Of a stretch of 64,000 bases of DNA, positions 45,211-53,633 are shown one piece after another. The position numbers were made by a program, and so were the translations under genes. Source of the DNA: Clostridiales bacterium 1_7_47FAA (GTDB taxonomy: Bacteria; Bacillota; Clostridia; Lachnospirales; Lachnospiraceae). The notes under the pieces were generated by a model. It was not told where the DNA came from, ran no database searches, and saw nothing but the letters and a program-made list of their open reading frames with translations. The stretch spans positions 1,113,443 through 1,177,442 of the forward strand of contig DS990260.1 of NCBI GenBank assembly GCA_000155435.1. Direction: 5' to 3'. Within the stretch, counting starts at the first letter, position 1. Each line of letters begins with the position of its first letter.

Positions 45211-45503
45211 AATATAGGGACGAATGGTATTACTAAAAGATAAAAATCCCATGTCATTTTGTGGACTACCCGTTGTCTAAAGCCGATGGGTAGTTCACTG
45301 CGGCTGAACCCTCCAATCCCATCATTGGAATCCCACTTCAGACACACGTCCAGATTGCAATGGGAAATTTTTCCCATAACCTTCCTAACCGTCATGGCCT
45401 TCACAACCTTGTTAATTGGCTGAAGAAACCCAGATTTTCCGTATATTTTGTTAAAATCCATCCGGCCTCCGCGCTATTTGAAAAACTTTCTCAAATAAAT
45501 GGC
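45211..45503. other. Region without a well-supported gene
   Basis: A minus-strand frame of 84 codons (45461 to 45207) exists with a poorly placed GGAGG, but I cannot match it to any family. A CTACCC/GGGTAG hairpin near 45266-45293 could end the upstream gene. Confidence 0.35.
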
Positions 45504-45557
45504 TGGACAATTCCCCCGCCTTCCTGTATGATACTTTTATAGTTAGTCAATACTAAC
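45504..45557 (+). promoter_or_regulatory. Promoter and palindromic operator of the DUF2325 gene
   Basis: TGGACA (45504-45509), 17 nt, TATGAT (45527-45532), then the palindrome GTTAGT-CAAT-ACTAAC (45542-45557) covering the expected transcription start. The TTAGT/ACTAA halves resemble iron-dependent DtxR-type sites; the binder is unknown. Confidence 0.65.
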
Positions 45558-45643
45558 CATAAATAGAAACAGTAAAGATACCTGCAGCTAAAAAACCATA
45601 TAACAGCCACAACAATCTGAATCACGGACAAGGAGGATTTCAC

Positions 45644-45934
45644 ATGAGTGTTGTCATCATCGGAGGCCATGACCGCATGGTAAGCCAGTACAAAAAAATC
45701 TGCAAGAACTACAACTGCAAAGCAAAGGTATTTACCCAGATGAGCGCAAGCCTGGACAAACAGATCGGCCGTCCCGACCTGCTGGTGCTGTTCACCAACA
45801 CGGTCTCACATAAAATGATACGCTGCGCCCTGGACGAGGTGGGGAATGGTACGGAAATCGTGCGCTGCCACACCAGCAGCGGCACAGCCCTCACGGAAAT
45901 CCTGGAAGAAAAATGTTCTGTCTGTGCCGTTTGA
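45644..45934 (+). CDS. DUF2325 protein
   Basis: 96 aa. A compact Rossmann-like fold with VVIIGGHDRM at the N-terminus and the typical end RCHTSSGTALTEIL, both hallmarks of DUF2325. Members occur near metal, redox or sporulation genes; the function is not established. AAGGAGG precedes the ATG. Confidence 0.9.
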   Translation: MSVVIIGGHDRMVSQYKKICKNYNCKAKVFTQMSASLDKQIGRPDLLVLFTNTVSHKMIRCALDEVGNGTEIVRCHTSSGTALTEILEEKCSVCAV

Positions 45935-45965
45935 TACATCTGCCGGTTGAAAATCCATTCCCGCG

Positions 45966-47132
45966 TCAGTAAGCCCTGAGGGCAGCAGCGGCCAAATCCA
46001 CTTCCTCCGCTGTGTTAAAATGGGAAAAGCTGAACCTTACAGCCCCCTGTTCCCTGGTTCCCAGGGCTTCATGCATCAGAGGCGCGCAGTGCCCGCCTGA
46101 GCGGGTATAAATCCCATGCTCCTGTGCCAGGTAATCACTGACCTCACCCGAGTCTTCATCCCCCAGGTTCAGGGCCACGATGGCAGCCCTCTCCTGCTGT
46201 TCAAAATCCCCATATATACATACCCCGGGAATGGCGCTTACCTGGTCATGAAAACGGCGCATCAATGCCAGTTCCCTATCCCTTATGGTTCCATCGCCCT
46301 GCTCCCTGATATAGAGCAGCGCTGCCCTGAGTCCGGCCAGTCCGTGGGCATTGAGGGTGCCTGCCTCCAATGCAGTGGGCATGGAGGCGGGATGGGTTTT
46401 GGAGTAGGTCATGATGCCGCTTCCCCCCGACAGCAGGGGGCGCACCCGGATTCCTTTCCTGACGCATATCCCCCCGGTCCCCTGAGGCCCCATCAGCCCC
46501 TTATGCCCTGTAAAACACAGGATGTCTATATTATCCCGTTCCATATCAATGGAAAACACACCCGCTGTCTGGGACGCGTCCACCAGGAACAGGGCGCCCG
46601 CCTCCCGGCACCAGCCCCCAATCCTCCTGATATCCACCAGATTGCCGGTGAGATTAGAGGCATGGGTACATACCACGGCTTTGGTTCCCGGGGTAATGGC
46701 AGCCTTCAGGGCATCGTAATCCAACGCGCCCTTATGTCTTTCCTTTTCACTTCTCCCGCCCCGGTCCATTTCCCCGGTACAGCCAACCACCACCAGATCC
46801 ACGCCCTGGCGCTCCATCTCATAGAGGGGCCGCAGCACGCTGTTGTGTTCCAGCGCCGTGGTCACCACCCGGTCACCCGGATCCAGCACGCCTTTTATGG
46901 CAATATTCAGGCTCTCCGTGGAATTAGCCGTAAATGTAACCTGCTCCGGTCCGTCCCCATGGAACAGTCCGGACAGCAGGTCCCTTGTCTCATACACGGT
47001 CCTTGCGCTGGTCAGGGCTGTCTCATAGGTACCCCTGGAACAGTTTCCCATGGTGTTAATGGCCTCTGCCACTGCCTCCGCCACTGTCTTTGGCCTGTAA
47101 AAAGAAGTAGCCGCATTATCCAGATAAATCAT
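45966..47132 (-). CDS. Class V aminotransferase / selenocysteine lyase-type protein of the selenium locus
   Basis: 388 aa PLP enzyme of the cysteine desulfurase superfamily: Schiff-base Lys211 (FTGHKGLMGPQG), PLP contacts VCTHASNLTGN and VDASQTAG, and the sulfur/selenium-accepting Cys349 (RSGGHCAPL). The short loop before the Cys places it in group II (SufS/CsdB-like). Family members encoded with selD and yqeB are part of the selenium-dependent molybdenum hydroxylase set, where they probably deliver Se. Last gene of the selD operon. Confidence 0.92.
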   Translation of the reverse strand: MIYLDNAATSFYRPKTVAEAVAEAINTMGNCSRGTYETALTSARTVYETRDLLSGLFHGDGPEQVTFTANSTESLNIAIKGVLDPGDRVVTTALEHNSVLRPLYEMERQGVDLVVVGCTGEMDRGGRSEKERHKGALDYDALKAAITPGTKAVVCTHASNLTGNLVDIRRIGGWCREAGALFLVDASQTAGVFSIDMERDNIDILCFTGHKGLMGPQGTGGICVRKGIRVRPLLSGGSGIMTYSKTHPASMPTALEAGTLNAHGLAGLRAALLYIREQGDGTIRDRELALMRRFHDQVSAIPGVCIYGDFEQQERAAIVALNLGDEDSGEVSDYLAQEHGIYTRSGGHCAPLMHEALGTREQGAVRFSFSHFNTAEEVDLAAAALRAY

Positions 47133-47160
47133 TGTTAACTCCCGTCATTTCCCTCAGTGT

Positions 47161-47991
47161 TTAATGGCCCTGCTTCATCTCCAGCATCATCAGCCCTTCC
47201 ACCACGGAGCCCGCGATGCATCTGGCCTTGTCTGAAATGGTAAAGCAGTTCTCATACTCGCTCTTCCTCGGATCGATATCCGCTATCTTAAATCCCTTTA
47301 CCACTGGAAAACCATCCTTTATGATTCCCCTTAAAAGTCCGGTCAGGGAGGCCTCAACCGCCACCTCCCCCTGTCCGGTCACAACCGTCCCAATCAGCTG
47401 TCCTTTTTCCACCATGTCGCCAATCATTGTCTTTCCAAGGAAAATGCCTTTGGCCGGTGAATGGATGACCCGCTCCGCCCCAACGCCGCCGATGATTCCC
47501 GGTATGCCGGTATTGGGTTCGGCGCTGCCATTGCCGATGATCCGGCCCAGGTTATGCCCTCTCATGGTCTCTATCACAAGGTCCACATCCTGACCCGCGG
47601 TAAATCCAGGCCCCAGGCCAATGGTCTTATCCGCCATGTCACGGCTGGTTCCCAGATTCCGCTTGGCCAGTATGGCATCCACCACAGCCCATGGCCTTAC
47701 CTTGTCAAGGACCTGGCATTGCTCATCAATCATTACCGGGACAACCCCCTGTTCCATCATGGAACAGGCTTCCTCATAGCTGGAAACCTTGACACAGGCC
47801 ACACCCTCCACCTCGGCTGACCCGTCATACACTGCTTCCGAAAATGCCACGCACCTTCGGATGGCAGATGGGAAACCTGTCTCCAATATCAGCACCGGGT
47901 ATCCGCAGCGGTGAAGCCTGTGGATGGTTCCCGTTGCAATATCGCCTCCGCCCCTTACGATTACCAGCTGCTTTGTTCTGTCTGTCATCAT
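47161..47991 (-). CDS. yqeB: YqeB, selenium-dependent molybdenum hydroxylase accessory protein
   Basis: 276 aa with the characteristic N-terminal VIVRGGGDIATGTIHRLHRC Rossmann motif and the central GLGPGFTAGQDVDLVIET and GIIGGVGAERVI. This family (EF2563/YqeB) is found almost only with SelD in genomes that have selenium-containing molybdenum hydroxylases, and it is thought to act in making the Se-Mo cofactor. Lies between YedF and the class V aminotransferase. Confidence 0.92.
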   Translation of the reverse strand: MMTDRTKQLVIVRGGGDIATGTIHRLHRCGYPVLILETGFPSAIRRCVAFSEAVYDGSAEVEGVACVKVSSYEEACSMMEQGVVPVMIDEQCQVLDKVRPWAVVDAILAKRNLGTSRDMADKTIGLGPGFTAGQDVDLVIETMRGHNLGRIIGNGSAEPNTGIPGIIGGVGAERVIHSPAKGIFLGKTMIGDMVEKGQLIGTVVTGQGEVAVEASLTGLLRGIIKDGFPVVKGFKIADIDPRKSEYENCFTISDKARCIAGSVVEGLMMLEMKQGH

Positions 47992-48052
47992 AACAATTCA
48001 TTTCCTTCCCTGAAACGCACCGCGGACAAAAATCCGCGGCAGCGCCTGACTC

Positions 48053-48784
48053 CTATGGACGCACCAGAAGCCTGGCTCCTGTCATGCGTTCCACAATCTC
48101 ATACATATTTGTAACACTGCCCACCTTCAGCTTATCTGCCAGTCCATAGTGGTTTAAACAGGTGCCGCAGGTAAGTATTTCCACGCCCTGGGCCTCCAGA
48201 TTCTTTAAATCCTCCACATTGTCCGAGCCTTCGCAGGACAGATATGCGCCGCTGTTATATAAAAGTACGGTTTCCGGCAGGCTGTCCTGCTCGGTCAGGG
48301 CGTATACAAACCCCTTCATGAGAAGCTTCCCAAGGGTCCCGTCCCCCTGCCCCATCAGATTTGAGGACAGGACCACCACCATGCCTTTCCTGCGGCAGTC
48401 AGGCTGGCAGACGGTATCCTGGGCGTCTCTGGTATCCCCTGCATCGGAGCCGGTTCCCGTTCCTGAACCAGCCCCGTCATCCGGGCCAATTCCAGCCCCT
48501 GAAACAATTCCGTCATCCGGGCCAATTCCAGTCCCCAATCCAGCCCCGTCCGTTTTTTCCGGCCCTGCTGCGCCCGCCGTTATCCTCACCTGGAATTCCC
48601 TGTCGCCGGCCTTTTCATAGGAGGACTTAAGTCCCTTATGGTCCGCCATCTTGCGCAGGTTCTGGACCGCTATCTCATTGTCAACCACCACTTCCACTAC
48701 TTCCCCTGCATGACAGCGCTCCAATGCCTTCTTTGTATCGATAACAGGAAGCGGACACTGTTTGCCGCGTTCATCTAATCTCAT
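48053..48784 (-). CDS. yedF: YedF-type selenium metabolism protein (TusA + DsrE-like domains)
   Basis: 243 aa. The N-terminal TusA/SirA domain has the CPLPV motif (Cys10 region) for carrying persulfide or selenide. A Gly/Asp-rich linker with repeated IGPDDG units follows (about 85-125). The C-terminal DsrE-like domain starts MVVVLSSNLMGQGDG and contains ILTCGTCLNHYGL. This two-domain protein is the standard selD neighbour. The ATG at 48784 has AAGGA at 4-5 bases; an ATG 12 bases upstream overlaps another AAAGGA. Confidence 0.92.
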   Translation of the reverse strand: MRLDERGKQCPLPVIDTKKALERCHAGEVVEVVVDNEIAVQNLRKMADHKGLKSSYEKAGDREFQVRITAGAAGPEKTDGAGLGTGIGPDDGIVSGAGIGPDDGAGSGTGTGSDAGDTRDAQDTVCQPDCRRKGMVVVLSSNLMGQGDGTLGKLLMKGFVYALTEQDSLPETVLLYNSGAYLSCEGSDNVEDLKNLEAQGVEILTCGTCLNHYGLADKLKVGSVTNMYEIVERMTGARLLVRP

Positions 48785-48817
48785 ATTTTCCTTCATCCTT
48801 TCTTCACATGTACTGTT

Positions 48818-49843
48818 TTATTTAACAGTAACTGCCTTTTCTTCCCTTGGCCGGATTTCCCCTACAATGGCGCAGGGCAGGCCCAGCTTCCGGATTTCCT
48901 CCAGGGCCGGGGCCGCATCCTCCCTGTCCATGGATACCAGCAGCCCTCCCGAGGTCTGGGGGTCGAAGAGGATTTCCTCCAGGGCAAAACCACAGCCTGC
49001 AAATTCCACCTTATCACCCACATGGTTCCGGTTGCGCTGGGCGGCGGCGGTCAGGTAGAACTCCTCCACATACGCCTCACACTCCGGTATGAAAGGAATG
49101 CTGTCCCTGTAAATCAGGGCCGAATAGCTGTCCCCCAGCATCTCGCAAAGATGTCCGAGGAAACCAAAACCAGTCACGTCCGTGCATCCATGCACCCTGT
49201 ACCTTCGCACAATTTCAGAGGCATACTTGTTAAGGCTGGTCATGGATCTGACTGCCAGGTCCATGGCTGCATCCGATGCCTCACCCATCCGGGAAGCCGT
49301 GCATACGATTCCCACGCCCAGGGGCTTGGTAAGGATTAAAAGGTCGCCCTCCTTACATCCGCTGTTGGCAAATACCTTGTCCGGATGTATGGTTCCTGTT
49401 ACCGAAAGGCCATACTTCACATCCGAATCAGCAATGGAATGGCCTCCTGCCAGCACTCCCCCTGCCTCCCTTACCTTCTCACTTCCTCCAAGAAGGATCT
49501 GGCCAAGGATGTTTAAATCCATGGCTTCCGGGAAACAGACAATGTTAAGGGCCGTCTTCACATCGCCTCCCATGGCATAGATATCGCTCAGCGCATTGGC
49601 CGCGGCTATCTGCCCGAATATATATGGATCCTCCACCATGGGCGGGAAAAAGTCCAGGGTCTGTACCATGGCCAGGTCATCTGTCAGCCTGTAGACAGCC
49701 GCATCATCCGAGCCTTCATACCCAATCAGGAGATTGGGGTCCTTTGTCTTGGGTATCTTCTCCAATACCTTTGCAAGGGCTCCCGGCCCCAGTTTCGCCG
49801 TGCACCCTCCGCCTCTGCAGAATACAATCTCTTCCTGTCCCAC
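48818..49843 (-). CDS. selD: Selenide, water dikinase SelD
   Basis: 341 aa; makes selenophosphate from selenide and ATP. The catalytic N-terminal motif is GGGCTAK with Cys14 and Lys17, so it is the Cys form, with no in-frame TGA. AIRS-type ATP-binding motifs follow: [24 protein letters not shown] and [12 protein letters not shown]. The start is GTG at 49843, 7 bases after AGGAGG; a longer reading overlaps the regulator gene. No selA, selB or tRNA-Sec is seen here, so its product probably feeds the molybdenum hydroxylases. Confidence 0.95.
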   Translation of the reverse strand: MGQEEIVFCRGGGCTAKLGPGALAKVLEKIPKTKDPNLLIGYEGSDDAAVYRLTDDLAMVQTLDFFPPMVEDPYIFGQIAAANALSDIYAMGGDVKTALNIVCFPEAMDLNILGQILLGGSEKVREAGGVLAGGHSIADSDVKYGLSVTGTIHPDKVFANSGCKEGDLLILTKPLGVGIVCTASRMGEASDAAMDLAVRSMTSLNKYASEIVRRYRVHGCTDVTGFGFLGHLCEMLGDSYSALIYRDSIPFIPECEAYVEEFYLTAAAQRNRNHVGDKVEFAGCGFALEEILFDPQTSGGLLVSMDREDAAPALEEIRKLGLPCAIVGEIRPREEKAVTVK

Positions 49844-49857
49844 GTTCCTTCCTCCTG

Positions 49858-50235
49858 TCAGTTCGATGATTTCTTTAATTCCTCTACCCATTCCTGTGAA
49901 AAATGCTTCTCAAACAGCCGGTCCAGCTCCTGTCTGCTCTCCTTCATGAAAGCATCGTAAGCCTCCAGGAGACTGACTGCCTGGGGCGTAAGGGTGGAAC
50001 CGCCTCCATCCCTTCCCCCTGTCTCCCGCTCAGTCAGCATGAAGCCCCAGGCCTTTTCCGACTCCTTTAACATCTTCCATGCCTTGCTGTAGGCCATGTT
50101 CATGGACTGGGCAGCGCCCTGGAGGGACCCAGTTTCCTCAATCCCCCGCAGCAAAGTTGACATCCCCGGACCAAATGCCTTATTGTCAAAATACAATTTC
50201 AGTGATATGCCGTAATGAAGCTGGTTCTGATTCAT
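49858..50235 (-). CDS. ModE/LysR-type winged-helix regulator
   Basis: 125 aa, a stand-alone ModE N-terminal-like domain: [22 protein letters not shown] is the helix-turn-helix, followed by [14 protein letters not shown] in the wing. It lacks the molybdate-binding TOBE domains. First gene of the selD operon and directly downstream of the structured leader. It may link molybdenum or selenium status to transcription. Confidence 0.9.
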   Translation of the reverse strand: MNQNQLHYGISLKLYFDNKAFGPGMSTLLRGIEETGSLQGAAQSMNMAYSKAWKMLKESEKAWGFMLTERETGGRDGGGSTLTPQAVSLLEAYDAFMKESRQELDRLFEKHFSQEWVEELKKSSN

Positions 50236-50265
50236 TTCCTGGCCCCTCTCTTGGTTATGTTTTCA

Positions 50266-50372
50266 AAAGAATAACGTTTCCCAAACAAAAAAGCCACTCC
50301 GACCATACCAAATACAATGGCTGCCACTGGCTTTTACGATTACCTGCATAAAGCTCCAAACTGCTATTCTTC
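50266..50372 (-). ncRNA. Structured leader RNA A (candidate riboswitch, selD operon)
   Basis: Starting at 50369 on the minus strand, GAATAGC pairs with GTTATTC (50275-50269) to enclose about 95 nt. Just inside it is CAGTTTGGAGCTTT, identical in leader B. A central hairpin AAAAGCCA / TGGCTTTT contains CCAT/ATGG and ends in a T run. A promoter lies 15 nt upstream, and the first gene of the selD operon follows. The structure does not match any riboswitch class I can name. Confidence 0.75.
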
Positions 50373-50382
50373 CGCTGCTTTT

Positions 50383-50410
50383 ATTATAGCAGATTCGCCT
50401 GGATATGCAA
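50383..50410 (-). promoter_or_regulatory. Promoter of the selD operon
   Basis: On the minus strand TTGCAT (50410-50405), 16 nt, TATAAT (50388-50383). Transcription would begin about 5-8 nt before leader A. It lies just after the stop codon of the TusA-like gene. Confidence 0.65.
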
Positions 50411-50424
50411 ATGGTTTTTCCAGA

Positions 50425-50643
50425 TCAGCCCTGTATGATGATTTCAAAATCCTTTCCTCTCATCCCAACCCTGCAGTCCCGCTTATACTCCCCTGCCAGC
50501 TTCACGATATTATCCCTGGTGTGGGCCGCATCTGCCAGCACGGCCAGGTCCTGCCCCGGATCGGCATCCATCTCATCCATCACGATCAGTACCGGCTCCG
50601 GGCAGGACAGTCCCCTTACATCAATCTCCTTCATCTCCTTCAT
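50425..50643 (-). CDS. TusA/SirA-family sulfur or selenium carrier
   Basis: 72 aa with the family motif CPEPVL; the single Cys14 is the persulfide/selenide carrier. AAGGAGG is about 7 bases before the ATG. It lies 15 bp downstream of the YedE gene, forming a transporter-carrier pair. Confidence 0.93.
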   Translation of the reverse strand: MKEMKEIDVRGLSCPEPVLIVMDEMDADPGQDLAVLADAAHTRDNIVKLAGEYKRDCRVGMRGKDFEIIIQG

Positions 50644-50658
50644 TCCATCTCCTCCTTA

Positions 50659-51720
50659 CTACTTATCCGATTTCCGTTTACAGCTAAAACCAATGATGAA
50701 CAGCACCGCAATACATACGACGCACATGATCCTTCCGGCAGGCGTGGTACCCGTACCGCTGGAAGCCAGCCCAAAGTTATGGCAGAAGGCAGCGCCTGCA
50801 GACATCCCCAGTACATTGACGGCCGCATCCCCGGAACCTTGTCCAGCCAGGATCAGCTGCCTCAAAGGACATCCTCCTGCCAGCACCGCGGCAAAGCCGA
50901 CCACATACATTCCCGCCATGTTCCACAGCGCCTCGGTATGCGCCACTGGCTGTCCTGCAAATCCCGGTTTAAATCCTCCTGTTGCAAGGTTATAAACCAT
51001 CATCACGGCAAACAGGCCGATAATGACCGTCAGCAGGTCAAAATTCTTCATGAGGATCACATCCCTGATGCCTCCTGCAAAACAGGTCCTTGACCGCTGT
51101 GCCGCCGCGCCGAATATGAGGCCGCCTGCCAGGGATGCCGCCACAGGCGCATGCATGCTCCCAGGGCCTTCGGTACTTGCCGCAAACAGCGGTGTCAGGA
51201 TGCTCAGCAGAAGCAGGACCGCCAGAATGGCAGGAAGGATATAGCCGCTTTCCTTTCTTGTATCATAGGCCCGCCCCAGGCTGAATCCCTTTTTCAGGAA
51301 AAAGCACCCTGTGGCTGCCCCCAGCACAAAACCGGCCAGACCCACATATGCGTTCCAGTCACCGGCAGCCATCCTGAGCACCATGCGCAGCGGACATCCC
51401 AGGAATATAAGGGCCCCTATCATGGTCACCATGCCAAGAAGGAACCGTATCATGGGCGATGAACCGGATGTGGAACGGTATTCCTTTCCCAGCAGGGATA
51501 TGACAAAGGAGCCTGCCACCAGACCTGCAATCTCCGGTCTCATGTACTGGACCACCCCAGCCGTGTGCAGCTTACATGCGCCTGCGATATCCCGGATAAA
51601 GCATGCGATGCAAAATGCCATGTTCCCCGGGTTTCCCATGAATGCCAGCGCGGCAGCCACCAGCCCCAATATGCCTCCCCATAGTAACAGCCCTGTTTTT
51701 GAGTTCCATTTCCCCTCCAT
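50659..51720 (-). CDS. yedE: YedE/YeeE-family transporter (putative selenium importer)
   Basis: 353 aa with about ten helices. The two halves each have a conserved Cys-containing loop (GNMAFCIACFIRD and QRSRTCFAGGIRD) and a GCPLR motif (FLGCPLRMVLR; AGGCPLRQL). These are the hallmarks of the YeeE/YedE family, whose relatives import thiosulfate. The YedE subgroup is co-located with selD and yedF and is the presumed selenium transporter. The ATG at 51720 has GGAGG upstream; the earlier ATG at 51738 has none. It is preceded by leader RNA B. Confidence 0.92.
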   Translation of the reverse strand: MEGKWNSKTGLLLWGGILGLVAAALAFMGNPGNMAFCIACFIRDIAGACKLHTAGVVQYMRPEIAGLVAGSFVISLLGKEYRSTSGSSPMIRFLLGMVTMIGALIFLGCPLRMVLRMAAGDWNAYVGLAGFVLGAATGCFFLKKGFSLGRAYDTRKESGYILPAILAVLLLLSILTPLFAASTEGPGSMHAPVAASLAGGLIFGAAAQRSRTCFAGGIRDVILMKNFDLLTVIIGLFAVMMVYNLATGGFKPGFAGQPVAHTEALWNMAGMYVVGFAAVLAGGCPLRQLILAGQGSGDAAVNVLGMSAGAAFCHNFGLASSGTGTTPAGRIMCVVCIAVLFIIGFSCKRKSDK

Positions 51721-51752
51721 TGTTTTCTTTTCCTCCATTCGTTATTTTCTAA

Positions 51753-51858
51753 AAAGAATAACGCTTTCAATAAATAAAACCGGTCTGACCAACTCAGGAC
51801 TGTGGTCAAAACCGGCTTTTTCAGAATTTGTGCGCAAAGCTCCAAACTGTTATTCCTT
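51753..51858 (-). ncRNA. Structured leader RNA B (candidate riboswitch, yedE operon)
   Basis: Starting at 51855 on the minus strand, GAATAAC pairs with GTTATTC (51762-51756). It shares CAGTTTGGAGCTTT, AAAAGCC and CGTTATTCTTTT with leader A at the same relative positions. The central hairpin is instead AAGCCGGT / ACCGGTTT with TGACCA/TGGTCA, so paired positions changed together. The expected transcript starts only about 5 nt before it. Confidence 0.75.
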
Positions 51859-51869
51859 TTATGGAGACA

Positions 51870-51898
51870 AATATACCATAAAATGCCATTTCAGTCAA
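51870..51898 (-). promoter_or_regulatory. Promoter of the yedE operon
   Basis: On the minus strand TTGACT (51898-51893), 17 nt, TATATT (51875-51870). It places the RNA start at the base of leader B. Confidence 0.7.
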
Positions 51899-51954
51899 TA
51901 TGGTACCTGTCTAATACCGCTGTTTTCGTTGAGCCAGCCGGTTCCCCAACTGCC

Positions 51955-52746
51955 TCATAGCCCGAAAAACCTCAAGACAGGATCAATCTGGCTGTCCCAG
52001 AATATCCAGTCATGATTCCCCGCTGCTTGCGTGTATTGGTATTCCAGTCCGGGCATTTCCTGCTTCAGCCACCTTGAAAATTCCAGGTTCGCAGGATACA
52101 AAGGATCCTCCGTTCCTATGGACTGCATTATTTTAGGCCAGTCCGCCGCATCCCTTTTCTTCAGCTCCAGACATTTCTGCCTTAAATCGTATTCTGAGCC
52201 GTCCGCCTGCTCCGGACATCCGAAACAGTCAGCGATATTTTCCCTGAAATCCGGAACGGAAAACATCCGGCTGCCCACATCCAGGACAGCGCCCGGCGTA
52301 ACCGCGGCCGACAGCGCCGCCGCCCCCGCATATTGTTCCGGGCAGGACAAGGCAAGGTAAAGGGCGCCGTATCCTCCCATGGACAGGCCTGCAATATAAT
52401 TATCCTTCCGTTCCAGGGAACCGTGGAAAAAATTCCCAACCGCCCGGGGCAGCTCCTTTGCCAGGTAATCAAAATACCGGTAGCCATGTTTCCCATTGAT
52501 GTAAAATCCCCTATGGGTCGTGGGCATTACCACAATCAGTTCCCTGTCCCTCACCTTAAGTTCCAGCATGCTCTTCCTGATCCACCCGGTCTGGTCATCC
52601 CCATGTCCGTGAAGCAAATACAGTACCGGATATTTCTTATGGGAGTCATCTGATATGGGCATGCCCCTCTCCTCCGGCAAAAGCGCCATCACAGACGTGT
52701 TCATCCCAAGATAGTAGGAAAAAAAGTTCAACTCCGCCAATGCCAT
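51955..52746 (-). CDS. Esterase of the S-formylglutathione hydrolase/EstA type
   Basis: 263 aa alpha/beta hydrolase. Nucleophile Ser122 in AGLSMGGYGA, catalytic His245 in AAGNHDW, and oxyanion motif LYLLHGHGDD. No signal peptide. Last gene of the TRAP operon, 20 bp after the MBL gene. It may cleave an ester in the substrate imported by the TRAP system. GGGAGGG precedes the ATG. Confidence 0.92.
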   Translation of the reverse strand: MALAELNFFSYYLGMNTSVMALLPEERGMPISDDSHKKYPVLYLLHGHGDDQTGWIRKSMLELKVRDRELIVVMPTTHRGFYINGKHGYRYFDYLAKELPRAVGNFFHGSLERKDNYIAGLSMGGYGALYLALSCPEQYAGAAALSAAVTPGAVLDVGSRMFSVPDFRENIADCFGCPEQADGSEYDLRQKCLELKKRDAADWPKIMQSIGTEDPLYPANLEFSRWLKQEMPGLEYQYTQAAGNHDWIFWDSQIDPVLRFFGL

Positions 52747-52766
52747 CCCTGTTACCCTCCCTTATA

Positions 52767-53615
52767 TTATTTTCGCTGCTCCGCCAGAAGCATGCGCTGG
52801 AAATTCGCGCCCGCGGACCGGATGAATTCCTGCCACTCCCCGGAATCGATAAACGGATTGTCTCCGTCTTTTTGGCTTTTCATTTTTTCATATTTTTCCA
52901 GTGTATGATTCTGGGCCGCGTGATTACCCAGTGTAATATCCACCTTTTCATTGCGGATTTTCTCAAGACTTTCCGGGAACTGCCGCCTGCACTGGGAATT
53001 GTGGTAACGGGCAATGAAATCCGATGTCATTGTATTCACACCCGCCCCGCCGAAAAGCCCTGCCCGAAGGACGCGCGTCCCATCGGTCACATCAAAGAAA
53101 AACGACATGACCCCGTCCGTGTGCCCCGGTGTCGCGACTGCTTTGATTTCTGTATTCCCCAGCGAAATGATGTCCCCGTCGCGGATTTCCACATCCGGGA
53201 CAAAGGGTTCGGTATACGCATATCCCCCGCAATCCGCACAGAGTGCCAGCTGCGGCTGTTCACAGAACATCCTGGCGTCCGCCTCCCCCAGAAAGGTCCT
53301 GGCCCCGGACAGCGCCTTAATCAGCGCGGTCCCTCCAAAATGGTCAAAATGTCCATGGGTATGCAAAATGATACGTATATCCTCCGGCCGGAATCCCAGT
53401 TCCCAGATTGACTGGATTAAGAGCGCCGCCGTGGACGGATAAGTGGTGTCAATCAGGATAAGGCCGTCCCCGCTGTCAATCAGGTGCGCGCCCACATCCG
53501 CATTTCCCACATAATACAGGTTCCCAAATATACGGAACGGTAAAACCCGGTATTTCTCCGGATATTTATAAAGTCCGTACAGCTTCTTAATATCCATGTC
53601 AAATTCAGTAGCCAT
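52767..53615 (-). CDS. MBL-fold metallo-hydrolase
   Basis: 282 aa with the di-zinc motif HTHGHFDH (His87, His89, Asp91, His92), then TPGHTDG and GNHAAQN. This looks like the class B3/glyoxalase-II-like group. It has no signal peptide, so a metabolic role such as lactone or ester hydrolysis is more likely than antibiotic resistance. It lies between DctM and the esterase with 18-20 bp gaps. Confidence 0.92.
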   Translation of the reverse strand: MATEFDMDIKKLYGLYKYPEKYRVLPFRIFGNLYYVGNADVGAHLIDSGDGLILIDTTYPSTAALLIQSIWELGFRPEDIRIILHTHGHFDHFGGTALIKALSGARTFLGEADARMFCEQPQLALCADCGGYAYTEPFVPDVEIRDGDIISLGNTEIKAVATPGHTDGVMSFFFDVTDGTRVLRAGLFGGAGVNTMTSDFIARYHNSQCRRQFPESLEKIRNEKVDITLGNHAAQNHTLEKYEKMKSQKDGDNPFIDSGEWQEFIRSAGANFQRMLLAEQRK

Positions 53616-53633
53616 ATGTAAGCATCCCTCCTA

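Noticed and set aside
45207..45461. Minus-strand frame of 84 codons
   Set aside because: The composition looks moderately protein-like and GGAGG is present, but only 4 bases from the ATG. No family match, so not supported as a gene.
46116..47138. Plus-strand open frame of 340 codons
   Set aside because: Antisense to the class V aminotransferase; Pro/His-rich composition typical of a shadow frame.
49790..49843. Possible selenocysteine (TGA) in the SelD active-site motif
   Set aside because: The motif reads GGGCTAK with an ordinary Cys codon, and no in-frame TGA is present.
50266..50372. Moco riboswitch
   Set aside because: The context is suggestive, but the conserved blocks and stem order do not match the Moco motif as I know it; an Infernal search would decide.
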